From contig NC_083341.1 of the NCBI RefSeq assembly GCF_019175385.1, forward strand, positions 16,128,203 to 16,192,202: a stretch of 64,000 bases of DNA. Reading direction: 5' to 3'. This stretch comes from Lycium barbarum. Taxonomy: Eukaryota; Streptophyta; Magnoliopsida; Solanales; Solanaceae. This document shows, one piece after another, positions 1 through 12,234 of the stretch. The position numbers and the translations under genes are program-made. Under the pieces are notes generated by a model. The model searched no databases. It was not told the origin of the DNA and worked only from the letters and a program-made list of their open reading frames with translations. Every line of letters starts with the position of its first letter. Position 1 is the stretch's first letter.

Positions 1-517
1 TAACAAGTCATTAGTTGATCATGTATGCACTATTAAATTATGTCCTTCCTATGGTGTGTGAATATAATGTAGTTCTGCAAGGCAAAGTGAGGCTGAGTTA
101 TAAACTCTTAGTCCCATTACCATATCCTTTATAGGTGGTGTATTGCTCTGCAGAATACACTTGATGGGTGGACCTATATGAGTGTGGAGTGGTGCCGCTC
201 CTATGAAATTGTGACAAATTTCTAAAGCACTCATGAATATCAGGACACGCGCATGGTCTCTTAGCGCAAAACCGCGATAACGACAAAGCTTGTGCGAGTA
301 TTATATGATAGAATATGACCCTGGACTTACAAAAGAATTCTTGATTCATAGAAGTTCTAAACTTCACCAATTGTTCTGTAAGTTTATTCTTGTTTTATCT
401 AGGTCTAGTTCATAGTCTACGAGACATTAGATTTGACGCATTGTATTTATATGTGAAAACTAAACAAAACTTCTTATTTCATTCTATTTCTTTATTCTTT
501 TTGAGACAGTGGGAAAT
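1..517 (+). mobile_element. Copia-like LTR retrotransposon, 3' internal remnant
   Basis: This non-coding stretch runs into the window from the left and ends in a purine-rich tract (acagtgggaaa at about 506-516) directly before an LTR start. The 'agtgggaaattgttg' junction is the form usually seen at the 3' polypurine tract of plant Copia elements. No reverse transcriptase, integrase or RNase H remains here, so family assignment rests on the junction only. Confidence 0.5.
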
Positions 518-1127
518 TGTTGAAAAAATTCATGCGATATCTCAAAAAGAAATTCTTGTTTAATTCTTTCCATTAATCATTCAAATGAGTCTTATTATTC
601 AAGTTGACCAAACTCTTAATGAGCCATTATGCATTTAATGTTATACAAAGTCTTGAATAGCCTTGATAGTCAATTCCAACATTAGCTTTTCTTTGTAACA
701 GATTCTTTAATGGCTATTATTAATCATTATGTTCCTAACGTTAATTTCATATTCTTCATTAGCTTTGAATAAGACTTGAATGACTTTTACTATGTCTGAG
801 AATGTTACACATATCGTATGTTAATCTCTACCATTTCGCTGCCTATAAATATTCTCATTGGCTTTCTTAGAAGTATGGAACAACAGAGAAAAATCCTTCA
901 GTCATTTCCTTTAAGTCCTTTTATTTCGTGTGCTGGATTTTCTATAAGATAAATCTTTGTTAGATTCTTACTCTTAGTTTTTTATTAGAGGAGCTTGTTG
1001 AATCCTGGGGGATACACTCATACCGGGTGAAATATCCTTAAGGACAGTGTCTTAATTAACATGCCTCAAGCTTTCAATAATGATCTACAATATTCGTGAT
1101 CGAGTATTTTCCGTAAATTTTCCAACA
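518..1127 (+). mobile_element. 3' LTR of Copia-like element
   Basis: The segment opens with tgttgaaaaa and closes with ttttccaaca, giving TG...CA ends in a short imperfect inverted repeat. It lies immediately 3' of the polypurine tract. The 610-bp length is normal for a plant Copia LTR. The partner LTR lies outside the window, so no LTR comparison or target-site duplication check is possible. Confidence 0.55.
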
Positions 1128-1250
1128 TATTGTCAGTGACTAACAGATTTTAATGCTATACATTTTAATTGAGGAGAAATATAAGAAGAAAAAGGAAGAA
1201 GCACCAGAGTAGCAGTTTTATCCGAAATTGATTACACTAGCTATCAATTA

Positions 1251-1954
1251 CAGTTAAACCTCTCTATAATGACAGCGTTTCTCCGAAAATTTCATGGCTA
1301 CTAAAGTGAGGTGTTGTTATGAATGTATATTGACATTTGATGTTTGATCTCATTTAGCTGTTGTAAACAAAAATACGCAAAAAAATATTTTTCTGTACTA
1401 TTTATGTTATAAACGAAAACAAAATACTTGTTAATTTTAAAATCACAATTGATTTTCATAGTTCATTAATTAAAAATTGAAGTGACTAATAAATCCATAA
1501 TTAGTTATACTGTACAGATAAAGAATTGAAATATAAGGAACATATGCAGTTAAAATTAATTGAAAATTTAAATATTTCAAAGTTTGACGTAAGCTTTCTA
1601 CAATTGTAGGTTGTTTTGTAAATTACAGTCTCTCAGTGATAATATAACACTTGAAATGAAGATTTTTGTCCAAACTTTCAGTAAAAAGGAATTCAATAGC
1701 TTTCCCCTGATGATTACCATAAATATTTTATATTTATTAAAAAATATATTTCTTACAAAATATTATGTAATTATATTTGAGTATGGTTGTTATAGAGAGG
1801 TAATTTTACAAATAGTGTACCGTTATAATGAATGTTAGGTAGAATGTTGTTATAGAGAAGTAAAATATAACATAAAAAATTAGTTTCGGAGAAAATCAAG
1901 TCATTATAGTGAAATGTTATTATAACGACTGGCAATTATAGAGAGGTTTAGCTG
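1251..1954. mobile_element. MITE with cagttaaacctctctataat TIRs
   Basis: The left end cagttaaacctctctataat is matched by the reverse complement of the right end (cagctaaacctctctataat). The element is flanked on both sides by TA (1249-1250 and 1955-1956), as in Tc1/mariner-type insertions, although TTA/TAA (PIF type) cannot be excluded. Interior copies of 'tatagagagg' and 'gttataa' motifs recur and no ORF is credible. Confidence 0.75.
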
Positions 1955-1956
1955 TA

Positions 1957-2410
1957 AATATTTTAGAAAAATTGGTATATATTAAATGAGAGCGTACAAA
2001 TAGGCTACATGGTGCAATTGCTACGACTTATCGTGAGGGAATTGACTCCTCTCCATTATACGTTCTCTTCATTTCCTCAAATGCATAATTGTAACTTGTA
2101 AGAATGACAAGTGTCCTAACTTGTTTTCAAGGTCTAAATTAACTTAATTAGCAAGTAGATTAGCCATAGTTGACTCCTAATTATAAGTCTTTGGAGGCAC
2201 TATTTCATAAAGTAGAATAACGTATAGACTAGAGAGATTGCGTATATACTAGGGACTAAGTAAGTTTGGGGTGTGAATGCATAATGGTGGTATCGTACAC
2301 CGTTTTAGAATTCTAGAAGAATAAGGGCGGAGGATATATCTTCAAAAGTATGGCACATAATTGAATAGACAAGGGACTAATTAAATATTAGTATTATATT
2401 ACATGCCAAC
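1957..2410. other. AT-rich intergenic, nothing recognised
   Basis: No convincing coding frame, RNA gene or repeat end is seen between the MITE and the foldback element. Confidence 0.6.
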
Positions 2411-2412
2411 TA

Positions 2413-2702
2413 TTACTACTATTAAGAAGAGTGAGTACAACTCACTTTCTCATCGTCCGTCCGAATTTAATAAAAAAAAAATTATGAGCGCCCTATATAA
2501 TAAATAAACAACAACTAATATTTAAAAATGTACTTACTTTTTCGTCGTCCTTCCGAATTTAATAAAAAAAAATTATGAGCCCCCTATATAATAAACAAAC
2601 AACAACTAATATTTAAAAAAATGTGGGCCCACATTTTTTTTTAATTAAATTAGGACGGACGACGAGAAAGTGAGTTGTACTCACTCTTCTTAATAGTAGT
2701 AA
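2413..2702. mobile_element. Foldback element with ~55-bp TIRs
   Basis: The arms 2413-2467 and about 2648-2702 are near-perfect reverse complements (ttactactattaagaagagt at the tips). Each arm also contains a smaller palindrome, gagtgagtacaactcac. TA flanks both ends. The interior holds two ~94-bp direct repeats ('tccgaatttaataaa...ccctatataataaa') that resemble the monomers of the array immediately downstream, so the boundary with that array is not independent. Confidence 0.7.
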
Positions 2703-4663
2703 TATATATCCGTTCCAATTTAATAAAAAAAATTATGGGCCCCATATATATTAGATCACAACTAATATTAAAAAAATAGTGCAAATTAATAATGTCAAAA
2801 AAAAAGTGCCCCCCATATTAAAAAATCAAACAATATTCATGTAATTTCCAAAGTATTTTATTAAGTCAATAATGATGGATTCATTGTCACGTGCGTATTC
2901 GTAGCAAACACTAATATAATAAAGTTTTAAATACGGAGCACAAACTACAATGTTATATTAATCGTGTTTTGAACATAGAATCTCATATTGACAAAATCAA
3001 GCAATATATATATATAAAAGTGAATCCCATATTAAAAAAATAAACAATGTAAAAAAAATCGTGGGCCCCATAATTCTAATATGTATATATATCCATTCCA
3101 ATTTAATAAAAAAAAATTGTGGGCCCCATATATATTAAACCACAACTAATATTATAAAAATAGTGCAAATTAATAATGTAAAAAAAAAAAAGTGCCCCCC
3201 ATATTAAAAAATCAAACAATATTCATGTAATTTTCAAAGTATTTCATTAAATCAATAATGATGAATTCATTGCCACATGCGTATTCATAGCAAACACTAA
3301 TATAATAAAGTTTTAAATACGGAGCACAAACTACAATGTTATATTAATCGTGCTTTGAACATAGAATCTCATATGGACAAAATCAAACAATATATATATA
3401 TATATAAGTGAATCCCATATTAAAAAATAAATAATGTAAAAAAAAATGTGGGCCCCATAATTCTAATATGTATATATATCCGTTCCAATTTAATAAAAAA
3501 AATTGTGGGCCCCATATATATTAAACCGCAACTAATATTAAAAAAATAGTGCAAATTAATAATGTCAAAAAAAAAAGTGCCCCCCATATTAAAAAATCAA
3601 ACAATATTCATGTAATTTGCAAAGTATTTCATTAAGTCAATAATGATGGATTCATTGCCACGTGCGTATTCGTAGCAAACACTAATATAATAAAGTTTTA
3701 AATACGGAGCACAAACTATAATGTTATATTAATCGTGTTTTGAACATAGTATCCCATATTGACAAAATCAAGCAATATATTAAAAAAAAAAGTGAATCCT
3801 ATATTAAAAAAATAAAGAATGTCAAAAAAAAAGTGCAGACTTTGTATTCGTAGCAAACACTAATATAATAAAATTTTAGATACGGAGCACAAATTACAAT
3901 GTTATATCAATCGTGTTTTGAACATAGTATATATATATATATATATATATATATGCATAAAAATAGTGCAAACTAATAATGTCCAAAAGGGTGGGCCCAT
4001 ACTAAGTAACACCAAGCAATAAAAATAAAAAAAATAAAAAACTATATAAAGCATGGGTTTAGACCCATGTTTCGTCGTCTGTTGTCCCTTAAAAAAAAGT
4101 GTGGGCCCCATACTAAATAACACCGAGCAATAAAAAAAAAAGGGAAGAAAAAAAAATGGAACTCACCATCTCCAAACTCATGGGAAAAAAAAGTGAACCC
4201 TATATTATCAAAATCAAGCAATATTAAAAAAAAAAGTGCTGGCTTTGTATTCGTAGTAAACACTAATATAATAAAGTTTTAGATACGGAGCACAAACTAC
4301 AATGTTATATTAATCGTATTTTGAACATAGTATATGTATATATATTATATGCATAAAAATAGCACAAACTAATAATGTCCAAAAAAAAAAAGTGTCCCCC
4401 ATAAAGGGTGGACCTCATACTAAACAACATCAAACAATATAAAAAAAAAAAAAAAATTGAACCCACCATCTGCTAAACTCACTGTAAAATAAAGTGGATC
4501 CCATATTAACAAAATCAAGCAATATATAAAAAAAAAAACCCCATATTAAAAAAAAAATGTAAAAAAAATGTGCAGACTTTGTATTCGTAGTAAACACTAA
4601 TATACTAAAGTTTTAGATACGAAGTACAAACTACAATGTTATATTAATAATGTTTTGAACATA

Positions 4664-4719
<56 letters not shown>

Positions 4720-4840
4720 CAAATTAATAATGTCAAAAAAAAAATGCACTCCATATTAAAAAATCAAACAATATTCATGTAATTTCCAAAGTATCTCATT
4801 AAGTCAATAATGATGGATTCATTGCCACGTGAGTATCAAT
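2703..4840 (+). repeat. Tandem array, ~385-bp AT-rich monomer
   Basis: An anchor reading gtattcgtagcaaacacta recurs at 2895, 3281, 3666, 3844, 4247 and 4581, with a seventh copy at 5513 beyond an insertion. Spacings of 386 and 385 bp define the full monomer; spacings of 178, 403 and 334 bp show later internal deletions and expansions. Monomers share blocks such as 'gtgggccccata', 'caataatgatgga' and 'tacggagcacaaacta'. The first three are most alike; later ones are degenerate. Confidence 0.85.
4665..4715. repeat. (TA)n microsatellite
   Basis: An uninterrupted TA run follows the 'gttttgaacatag' block of the sixth array monomer. Shorter TA runs occupy the same place in other monomers (3927-3954, near 4330). 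Confidence 0.95.
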
Positions 4841-5512
4841 CCATTAGTGGGAGCAAATGAAATTGCTTTTCTTCAAAAAGTTAAGTAGTCAAACCATACA
4901 GTTTTTTTTTTTTAATATTAGCCGGAGATCTAATCTAGATATTAAACTGTTGTATTTGTTATTCTGCCATGTCATTTATTTGTTATGTTCACTAAAATAA
5001 ATATACTTAAAATATTTATATTTTAAAATAGAATTTAATTACTTTGTTATTTTTATTCTTACTCTAATAAATGTGAAAAGAGATTAATGTCGTAAAAAAA
5101 AAATATCAAATGGAGATCAAATAATGAATAAGGTAAATTAGTCAAATTATCATTCTAATCGACGTTTTCTTAAAAAATCATGCAAAAGACAACATGACAA
5201 GTAAAATGAGCTAAACCGAGAATATTTACCAAAAATTAAAAAATAGTATTTCTTCGCTTAAATAGAAAATCAATTTCTACTTTGTTTCGTTTTAAACATG
5301 TAAAATTAATTTAATAATTTGAATTAGAATTATCCAAATCAAAATTTGATAAAAAATAATAAGTATTTTACACCTTTAAATTTAATCGAATTAAAATTGA
5401 AAGTATCAACTGATGCTTACATATTACTATTGTTTTATCTCAAAGAGAGGAAAATAGTTTCCTTTCAAACAAGTCTTTTCTTTTAAAAAATATTAATAAA
5501 TTTGCCGATTTT
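4836..5512. other. Insertion interrupting the array
   Basis: The array phrase 'attgccacgtg...attcgtagcaaac' is continuous in earlier monomers, but here about 680 bp of unrelated AT-rich sequence separates the two halves. No clear TIRs or target duplication were found, so its nature is unknown. Confidence 0.5.
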
Positions 5513-5592
5513 CTATTCGTAGCAAACATTAATATAATAAAATTTTAGATACGGAGCACAAACTACAATGTTATATTAATCGTGTTTTGAAC

Positions 5593-5594
<2 letters not shown>

Positions 5595-5650
<56 letters not shown>
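5595..5650. repeat. (TA)n microsatellite
   Basis: The TA run follows the seventh anchor copy, at the same monomer position as the other TA runs in the array. Confidence 0.95.
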
Positions 5651-5652
<2 letters not shown>

Positions 5653-5706
5653 CAATATTCAAAGACAACTACATACACATAGATGCACTATAATCTAAAG
5701 TGTTGG

Positions 5707-5738
5707 GTCCATGCGCAGCACGGGCATAGACCGTCTAG
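5707..5738 (+). other. Helitron-type 3' terminus
   Basis: An imperfect hairpin (gtccatgc ... gcacgggc) is followed by atagaccgt and CTAG, with T as the next base. A closely similar hairpin plus CTAG occurs at 35984-36021, which supports a shared family. Confidence 0.5.
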
Positions 5739-5739
5739 T

Positions 5740-6668
5740 ATAGAGAGAAGAAATCGTACAAATAATCAGTTAGTACAATCATTTTGAATGGAAAAAAAGA
5801 CTATAATTTTCTTGGTGTACTATATTACCAATCGTCTACATCTTTGTTTTTTAGAATAATTACTTTTTTAGTTATAAGAGGAGTCTAATAGTTAATCTAG
5901 TAGAATATTCAGTTTTTCTATTAGTTTTAGTAAGAGATTATACTTTAACTACAGGAGGAGCCTATTACTTTGTTTATGTGTCTATATAAAGACTTATGAT
6001 TAATAAAATTTATAAGAGATAGTTTTTCATTTATATTTTTTACCTTGCTATTTGCTTCTCTCCAGAAAACCATAACCATATTAACATAAAATCTCAAACT
6101 CTTTTTCAAGGCATACACAATTTTTTTTGTAAGCGACGCTGCATTAAAAAAGTGAACAAACTACTATAACAACATGAGAGATAAAAATACCATGCCTACA
6201 AATTTAGTCATCTAAAAATTGCAAATTGTAGAAAAGGAATAACTTCTTTCAAAATTATGGCACTAAACCCATTTATGTTATTACTTAAATACTTCATGAA
6301 TATTTTATAAATAACATTTACATCATGAAATGACTGTTGACGTATTGGTTAGATTTTTTAATTTAATATTCAGTCGACGAACAAGGTTTGATTTCCTTGG
6401 ACTCAATTTTTTAGACCAAATAGATTTTAAAAAATGTAAAAAAAAGATTAGTCAAGTTCTAACCTGCAATTTCAAGTGTGAAAGTCGTCACGCTTGACTA
6501 TCAGGCCAGACGACATCACTTGTCAAATAATGGTGTAATTTGTTTTTCATGTCATTATCATTAAAATTGCTTATATACGTTTTTAGCATAATTTTCGGAC
6601 GAAGCGATATCTAATATCACTTGGAATAACGTGCGTCCGATCTTGACTCTTTCGATCATTATTGTTAC
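5740..6668. other. AT-rich intergenic, nothing recognised
   Basis: No coding frame with plant-like composition or recognisable repeat end was found. Confidence 0.6.
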
Positions 6669-6671
6669 TTA

Positions 6672-7032
6672 TAGCCTGTTTGACTAAATTTATTTTTTCC
6701 TCAAAAGTATTTTTTTTTTCAATAAATGCTTATTTAAAAAAAATGAGGTGTTTGGTTAAGCTATTGGGAGAAAATAAGTGTTTTTGGGAGTAGCAGAAAC
6801 AGTTTTTCATAAGCTAAAAAAATAGCTTTTGCCCAAAAGCACTTTTTTGAAAAGTACTTTTGAGAAAAATACAAATAGAAACACTTTTTAAAAGCTTGAC
6901 CAAACACTAATGACTGCTCAAAAGTACTTTTTTAATTAATTGGCCAAACACAAAATATTTTTCGCTAAAAGTGCTTTTTTGAAAAGTATTTTTTAAAATA
7001 AGCTGATTTTAGAAGTTTGGCCAAACACGCTA
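6672..7032. mobile_element. MITE, 'tagc(c/g)tgtttgg' type
   Basis: The left end tagcctgtttgactaaa pairs with the reverse complement of the right end (tagcgtgtttggccaaac). TTA lies on both flanks (6669-6671 and 7033-7035), which suits a PIF/Harbinger-type insertion. The interior is built of palindromic 'aaaagcactttt / aaaagtactttt' segments, so the whole element can fold back. Confidence 0.75.
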
Positions 7033-7035
7033 TTA

Positions 7036-8029
7036 CCCTTAATGGTTACACATACAGTGGTAACCACACATTAAAACTAATCCATCTAAAAAATACGATT
7101 CTTATATGCTCCTCCTACTTAATTTCATTACCCTCACATCACTATATAAACAAAAACATTTTTACATCAAAGGTTAGTCGATTGTCTAAATAAAGGAAAT
7201 ATGATGGTATTTACTATTTAAGCAAAAGGCAAGTGCCGATGGAACAAGGCAATAGCTATTATAAACGGATCTAAAAATGACTAAATCTCAATAACAAGCA
7301 ATGTATTATTTGTAACTTAATTACGCTTTCGATCTGATCAATTGGTTTAATTAAGGTTTAAAAATTAACTTTATGTGGCTGCTTATTAGTTAATGATATC
7401 CTGCTGTTATTCATAGATCAACTTGGATTATAGTATGTACACAAAAAATAAATTAGGAAGTCTGCCATCATTTTCGGGGTCAATAAATATTTGTTCGTAT
7501 GTTTCATCAGATCAAATAATTACCCTTAGTCACTGAAAATTAAATATATATATCATTCAATTAATTACATTTAAATTTTATATTTATGATTTAATTATAA
7601 GCATCGGTGAGCATAAAAATGTACCACGAAAACGATTATGACAATTCTTTTATCCTCGAAAGACTCGCCGTCATATTATATTATAAAGTAAAACAACAAA
7701 AATATTAGATCTTGAAAAGGAGATCTAAGATGGTAACCTTCGAATTTGCTTTCCGATTCCTTTTTTGGTTTTCCCATTTGTGTTCTAAATTTTTGTCTTT
7801 TTTTGTTTCTATTCAAAGGAGTAGAATGCTTATACGTTTCTTTTACTTACGATATATATCCAAAGTGTCACTCTTATTTCAATTTCAAACATGCTGTTAA
7901 TTACTAGTTAGTCGGAAAATTAAATACTCTCCATATTCTTTTTGCATCAGGTTGTAAGTGGTTTCCTTCTTGTAATAATATTTTCTTCGTTTTCTTTTTT
8001 GGTTTTCCACCAAGCTAAGTGTTCACTAT
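7036..8029. other. AT-rich intergenic, nothing recognised
   Basis: The short open frame around 7712-7900 has no domain, no conserved context and a phenylalanine-rich composition typical of AT-rich noncoding DNA. Confidence 0.6.
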
Positions 8030-8160
8030 TCGCTTTAGGCTCCCAACTAATACGAACGCGCATTGCTTAAAACCTATTAAGAAGGAAGCGATCCCGATCA
8101 AGATTTTAATTTTTTCATTCTTAATGCTTCGAACCTGAGACCTCTTATTATGGGTGGAGC
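8030..8160 (-). mobile_element. Degenerate tRNA-derived SINE (Solanaceae type)
   Basis: Read on the minus strand the segment has an 'agaggtctcaggttcga' block (polymerase III B-box with its usual upstream context), then 'gggatcgcttcc', 'gcgcgttcg' and 'gaacac' in the order seen in nightshade tRNA-derived SINEs. It is strongly diverged and its ends are not sharp. Confidence 0.5.
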
Positions 8161-8257
8161 GAACCTATTCATCCCGTCACATCCCTTTGCAAGCAAGGAC
8201 AGATCTAGAAGGATCGGTTATGGGCGGTTGATGTAAAACTAATAATTTTTTCCACAC

Positions 8258-8260
<3 letters not shown>

Positions 8261-8322
<62 letters not shown>
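8261..8322. repeat. (TA)n(CA)n microsatellite
   Basis: A pure TA run passes directly into a short CA run. Confidence 0.95.
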
Positions 8323-10176
8323 CGTTATAGTCTGTAGGAACCAGAAACTTCAAATTCTGGATCAATTTGCTAGCCATTTTTTATAAGGCTTAATTACAAA
8401 ATGAATCAAATGATGTGAGAGAATTTTATAAATATTTATTATTTCTCTGTTAGATCTATACATCTGTAATGTGTATTAGACATCATCATTAATGTTAAAC
8501 AGGTACTTATGCTTTTTAGTTGGGGCCCTTGGGGACCATTTTATCTTTTTATGTCCTTTTCTGCACATATATGGGACAGTACTTCAACTTGTAACAGATT
8601 CATCCTCTCTAAATAAGCCATCTTGCACCTATATATCATAGCTTATAAGACTAATAATAATGCATGCAAGACATAGGGTAAATGGGAAATGCTATGCAAT
8701 AATACAAGTAAACCCTAGACTGGTCCTTCCAAATATCTCCACTGTAGACACCTCCATTTGTCCCGTTATGGCATTTCCTTCCCAAGACTTCACGTTGTTC
8801 AATTCATTTAGACACCTACCTCCACGTTGATACGTATGTTAACATTCAAGAACTGGAGAAATCTCTCACGGTAACACAGTTGAGCCGAGATTTTTAATTT
8901 ATGAATTATACATTATAATTATTTTTATTTATTAAATTTTGAATAAATTATTCATGCATATCAATTGAATATTTTAACAAAATTAGAGTGTTCGAGCCAA
9001 AGCTACTGAAATCTGCCAAACATGTAGCTAAAGCGGTTCCCTTTTTTTCATTTTTTTTTTATTCCCCTTTGACCCCCTTTGTTGGAGCTATTGCCATTAG
9101 TAAAAATATCAAACACACACTGCCCTCAAACCCACGACCCTAGGGTTGTCGGTGGGCGGCTTTGCCATCAGTAAAAATATCAAAAATCGATTCATTGTGA
9201 TTCCACAAATTAAAATGTATAATTAACCCAATTAGACACTTCTTAATATTTAGGTCTAACTAATTATACTAGTGATCATTTGGTCCCCAATTTATGCTCG
9301 TGTTTTTTTTTTTTAACTTCATAATTTTTAGATTTCATTAATTCAATTAAAAAAAGGTGCAAAAAGCAAACTTGATTAGAAAATGCTTCGATCATTTGGT
9401 CCCCAGTTTTTGCTCATGTTTTTTCCTCTTTGCGACCAACCGCATGTCCATGATAGATCAATTCTCAACAAGCAAAAGAAGCAACACATAATTATCTAAA
9501 GGATTTAATTTATTGTTATACCAAATTCTGATACATATTGTCTGCTTTGTCCCAACAAATCTTACAAATTTGTTCCTTGGGATATATCATCATCACGCCC
9601 AAAAACATGGGTACCATATGAACTTGTGAAATGCGTTATAAAGTTTCACTTTCTCTCTCATTCCAATGAGAGATTCGTCTAATGAATCATATGCAACCCT
9701 TCTTCCGAAAGCATGTCAGTCTTCTGACCCACCCTCGTCTGCCCCCTCCGTCATAAATGTCCTAATTATATACGCTCAGTATAATAACTTTTTACATTAA
9801 TAGTGAATTTTAACTTGCGGTAAGATGTTAACTATCATTTTTATCGTATTACTATTTAATGTTTATCAAGAAATTGACTTATAATTATCTAATAAGTAGT
9901 TTGATAGTTTATAAAAAATTTATACTGTCAATACATAGGACGTAAACTCTTAACGAGATATAAAGTTTTCTATGAGATAAGATAATCATTGGATAGTCGT
10001 ACAACCATTTGAAGCTTTTGACACTACATCTTACGGTTTGTCATGCATGTATTGGAAGAAATCTTATCTTGTTTGACAAAATGCAGCATCATAATTATAA
10101 CTTTTAGATTTTCATATTATCTTATAAATAAACCTTGATCATATATGAATATTGATACTATGATATTAGATATAAC
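8323..10176. other. Intergenic, only short local duplications
   Basis: Two small near-duplicates are visible: 'gatcatttggtcccca' near 9276 and 9390, and 'agtaaaaatatcaaa' near 9099 and 9171. No gene or complete mobile element is supported. Confidence 0.55.
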
Positions 10177-10400
10177 TGTATATGGGTAAAACTGAGGATA
10201 CAGACATGCCCGGTTTCTCAACGTCATGGTTGTGCTCGGTCACGACCCGACCAGGTCATCGAGAAGGAGGCATTGAATTCAGTCAAGGACCAAGCGTTAT
10301 AGGAAGGGCGGTTAACTGCCATAAGAAGAAGACCGAAATATCTACCTTCAACCGGATATTTCGGCGCTGATCTCGGCAATAGCTGCCACCAGAATATAGC
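10177..10400 (+). repeat. Truncated 5' LTR
   Basis: The start tgtatatgggtaaaactgag corresponds to tgtagacgggtaaaaccgag in the right LTR. Similarity stops after 'agctgccaccag', so the promoter-bearing half of the LTR is missing here. Confidence 0.75.
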
Positions 10401-11029
10401 AGGGACATATACAAAGGTTCGGGTACAAACAATACACATGAAATGCTCAATGAAGTTTAATAACAACCAATTTGCGAAATCCCATTAAAGATTTTTTTTC
10501 CATTTCCACAAAATTTCGACTATTTCGGATACATCAGTACATCAGGAAAAGCAGAAGAAACCTTACTCTACGGCCAGTAATTGGAAAACAAAAGTAAGAC
10601 AACTACACCCTTAATCAACCTAACAAGTCGGAGGTTGAGATCTTCGAGCCTATCCATGGGATGCGATAATGATGTATGATACCGATTAGATATCCCCGTG
10701 ACTTGCACCAGAGGCGGATGAATCCGGGATATCCAATCCCGGTAAGTCTTCCTCATCGAGCACAATTGTTGGCGGAGCTTCGCCAGAAGGCATTTCCCGA
10801 CGGGTCCCCATGATATGACGAGTCCGAACCCGAGATCCAACCCCCGAATGCACAACGGGAAAGCTTCCAGCCTCCCTGCGTCTAGGTGGCCTCGATGGAG
10901 CAGGTGTTCTTCTTCCCCGAACTACGTCCTCAGCTACCGACTTTCCCTTAGAAGCCCTCCTCGTCTGGAGTCCTGGAAACCAAAGGTATTGAGTTAGGAT
11001 ATAATACAGGGAAATGAGGGTCGAAACGA

Positions 11030-11842
11030 TCAGATTAAGAAATTACTGTGGTCTTTTCCTTTCCACCCTTCAGGTGCCATTCTTCTCCAAGAACGGCCTA
11101 AGCTACGAGAAGCTTGGAGAAGGGCAATCACCCATTCAAAGATAGCAATTTCAAGCTTGGGTTCAGCCGGATCTGGTGAAGGGTTCCACACTTCAGGAAA
11201 ATCGGCAGACGATGGATGGTGAAGTTGAACCGTGCGTATCATCGCGAACCGGTAAAGCCATCCTCGGTCATAATCGTCTTTCGGATCGATTAGGCTTCGA
11301 CTTCCCTTGGAAAGCATCTGAACAATTCCCCCTCCGATCACCCGAGGTACATATAAATGAAGCAAATGGTCGAGGGTGAAAGCGACTCCGGCCGCATCGG
11401 CCAACTTCTCAATGCAATACATGAGCCTCCAAATTTACTGGGCGACCTGCCCGATACATATCCGGTACAAACGACAGAAGTCCTCGATCACTCGATGAAC
11501 CGGGAGGGTGAACCCTATGACAAAGGGATAAGTATATGATAAGTAGTAACCGGCAACATGATGATTTATTTTGACACCATCCCCAACGGTGCGGATGTCG
11601 ACGTGTGCGCCTAAGTGGCAATCTTCCCAGACTGTAGTAATGGCGCCATCACCGATACAAGATTCGAAATTCTCCACCGGGTCGAGATGGTGAAGAACTT
11701 TATAGTCGTTCGTATAGACAAAACTTGACGGAACAATACCAGCAGCGATAGATTCTAACCCCCTATTAGAACCAGCGGCTCCAGTTGATGGCATGAGCGA
11801 ATGCTGATCCTCACCTTGAGTCAGTAATGGGACGTAATCCAT
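11030..11842 (-). pseudogene. Putative gypsy-type transposon domain (Transposase_28-like), frameshifted
   Basis: Two minus-strand frames, 11842-11435 and 11422-11030, read as successive parts of one protein separated by a frameshift near 11430. The first contains a segment 'YTYPFVIGFTLPVHRVIEDF', and the second 'DHLLHLYVP' with a following basic stretch. The order and spacing resemble the plant 'putative gypsy type transposon' domain, where a hydrophobic 'F.P.F..P.....F' segment is followed by a helical block. This is recognition by pattern, not by search. The ORF is antisense to the flanking LTRs, and no zinc knuckle or protease follows. It is unlikely to be functional. An alternative is a host-derived plant-mobile-domain fragment captured by the element. 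Confidence 0.5.
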
Positions 11843-12234
11843 GTTTGTGGAAAGTTTCCCTTAACGATAAGTAGTCACGCCCTGAAAAAAGAAGATTGAA
11901 GATCCGAGGAGTATTATGAGCTCAATACAGGAATCGCAGTAGGTTTTTTTGAGGAGGAGCAAAGTGAGATTTGAAGAAGTGTAGGAGCATGAAGGATGCA
12001 TGGGCTTTATATAGAAAGAGAATCCAGAGGTACTGTAACGTATCAAGGACTCTGCCACGGTGAGGTCTCCCAAAAGGATCTGGCGGCTGGATAATGATGA
12101 CCTAGCATCGGGCAGAGTGAAATGTTGAATGGAAGGTCTTATCCTAGGTAATAGGAGGCAGGCTGCTCAGCTTTATCTAGGTCCATTACCCGCCGTCAAT
12201 AATTTTACCTCGGGAAATGGGGGGGGGGACTATC

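Larger units (their letters stand above)
2703..5738 (+). mobile_element. Helitron-like element with internal tandem array
   Basis: The right boundary looks like a Helitron 3' terminus: a hairpin (stem around tccatgc/gcacgggc, 5708-5725), about nine bases of spacer, then CTAG followed by T. Most of the interior is an AT-rich tandem array. No Rep/helicase gene is present, so this would be non-autonomous. The 5' TC end was not identified, and the left limit is simply where the array begins. Confidence 0.4.

Noticed and set aside
7712..7900. 62-codon Phe-rich ORF
   Set aside because: Composition fits AT-rich noncoding DNA; no domain, no splice or promoter context.
8177..8377. Open frame with a long Ile-Tyr alternation on the minus strand
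   Set aside because: It is the translation of a (TA)n run and has no coding signal; similar frames at 41088-41377 and 53949-54236 were rejected for the same reason.
11176..11539. Plus-strand ORFs inside the 10-12.7 kb element
   Set aside because: They overlap the minus-strand Transposase_28-like frames and have no recognisable motifs, so they are antisense shadows.
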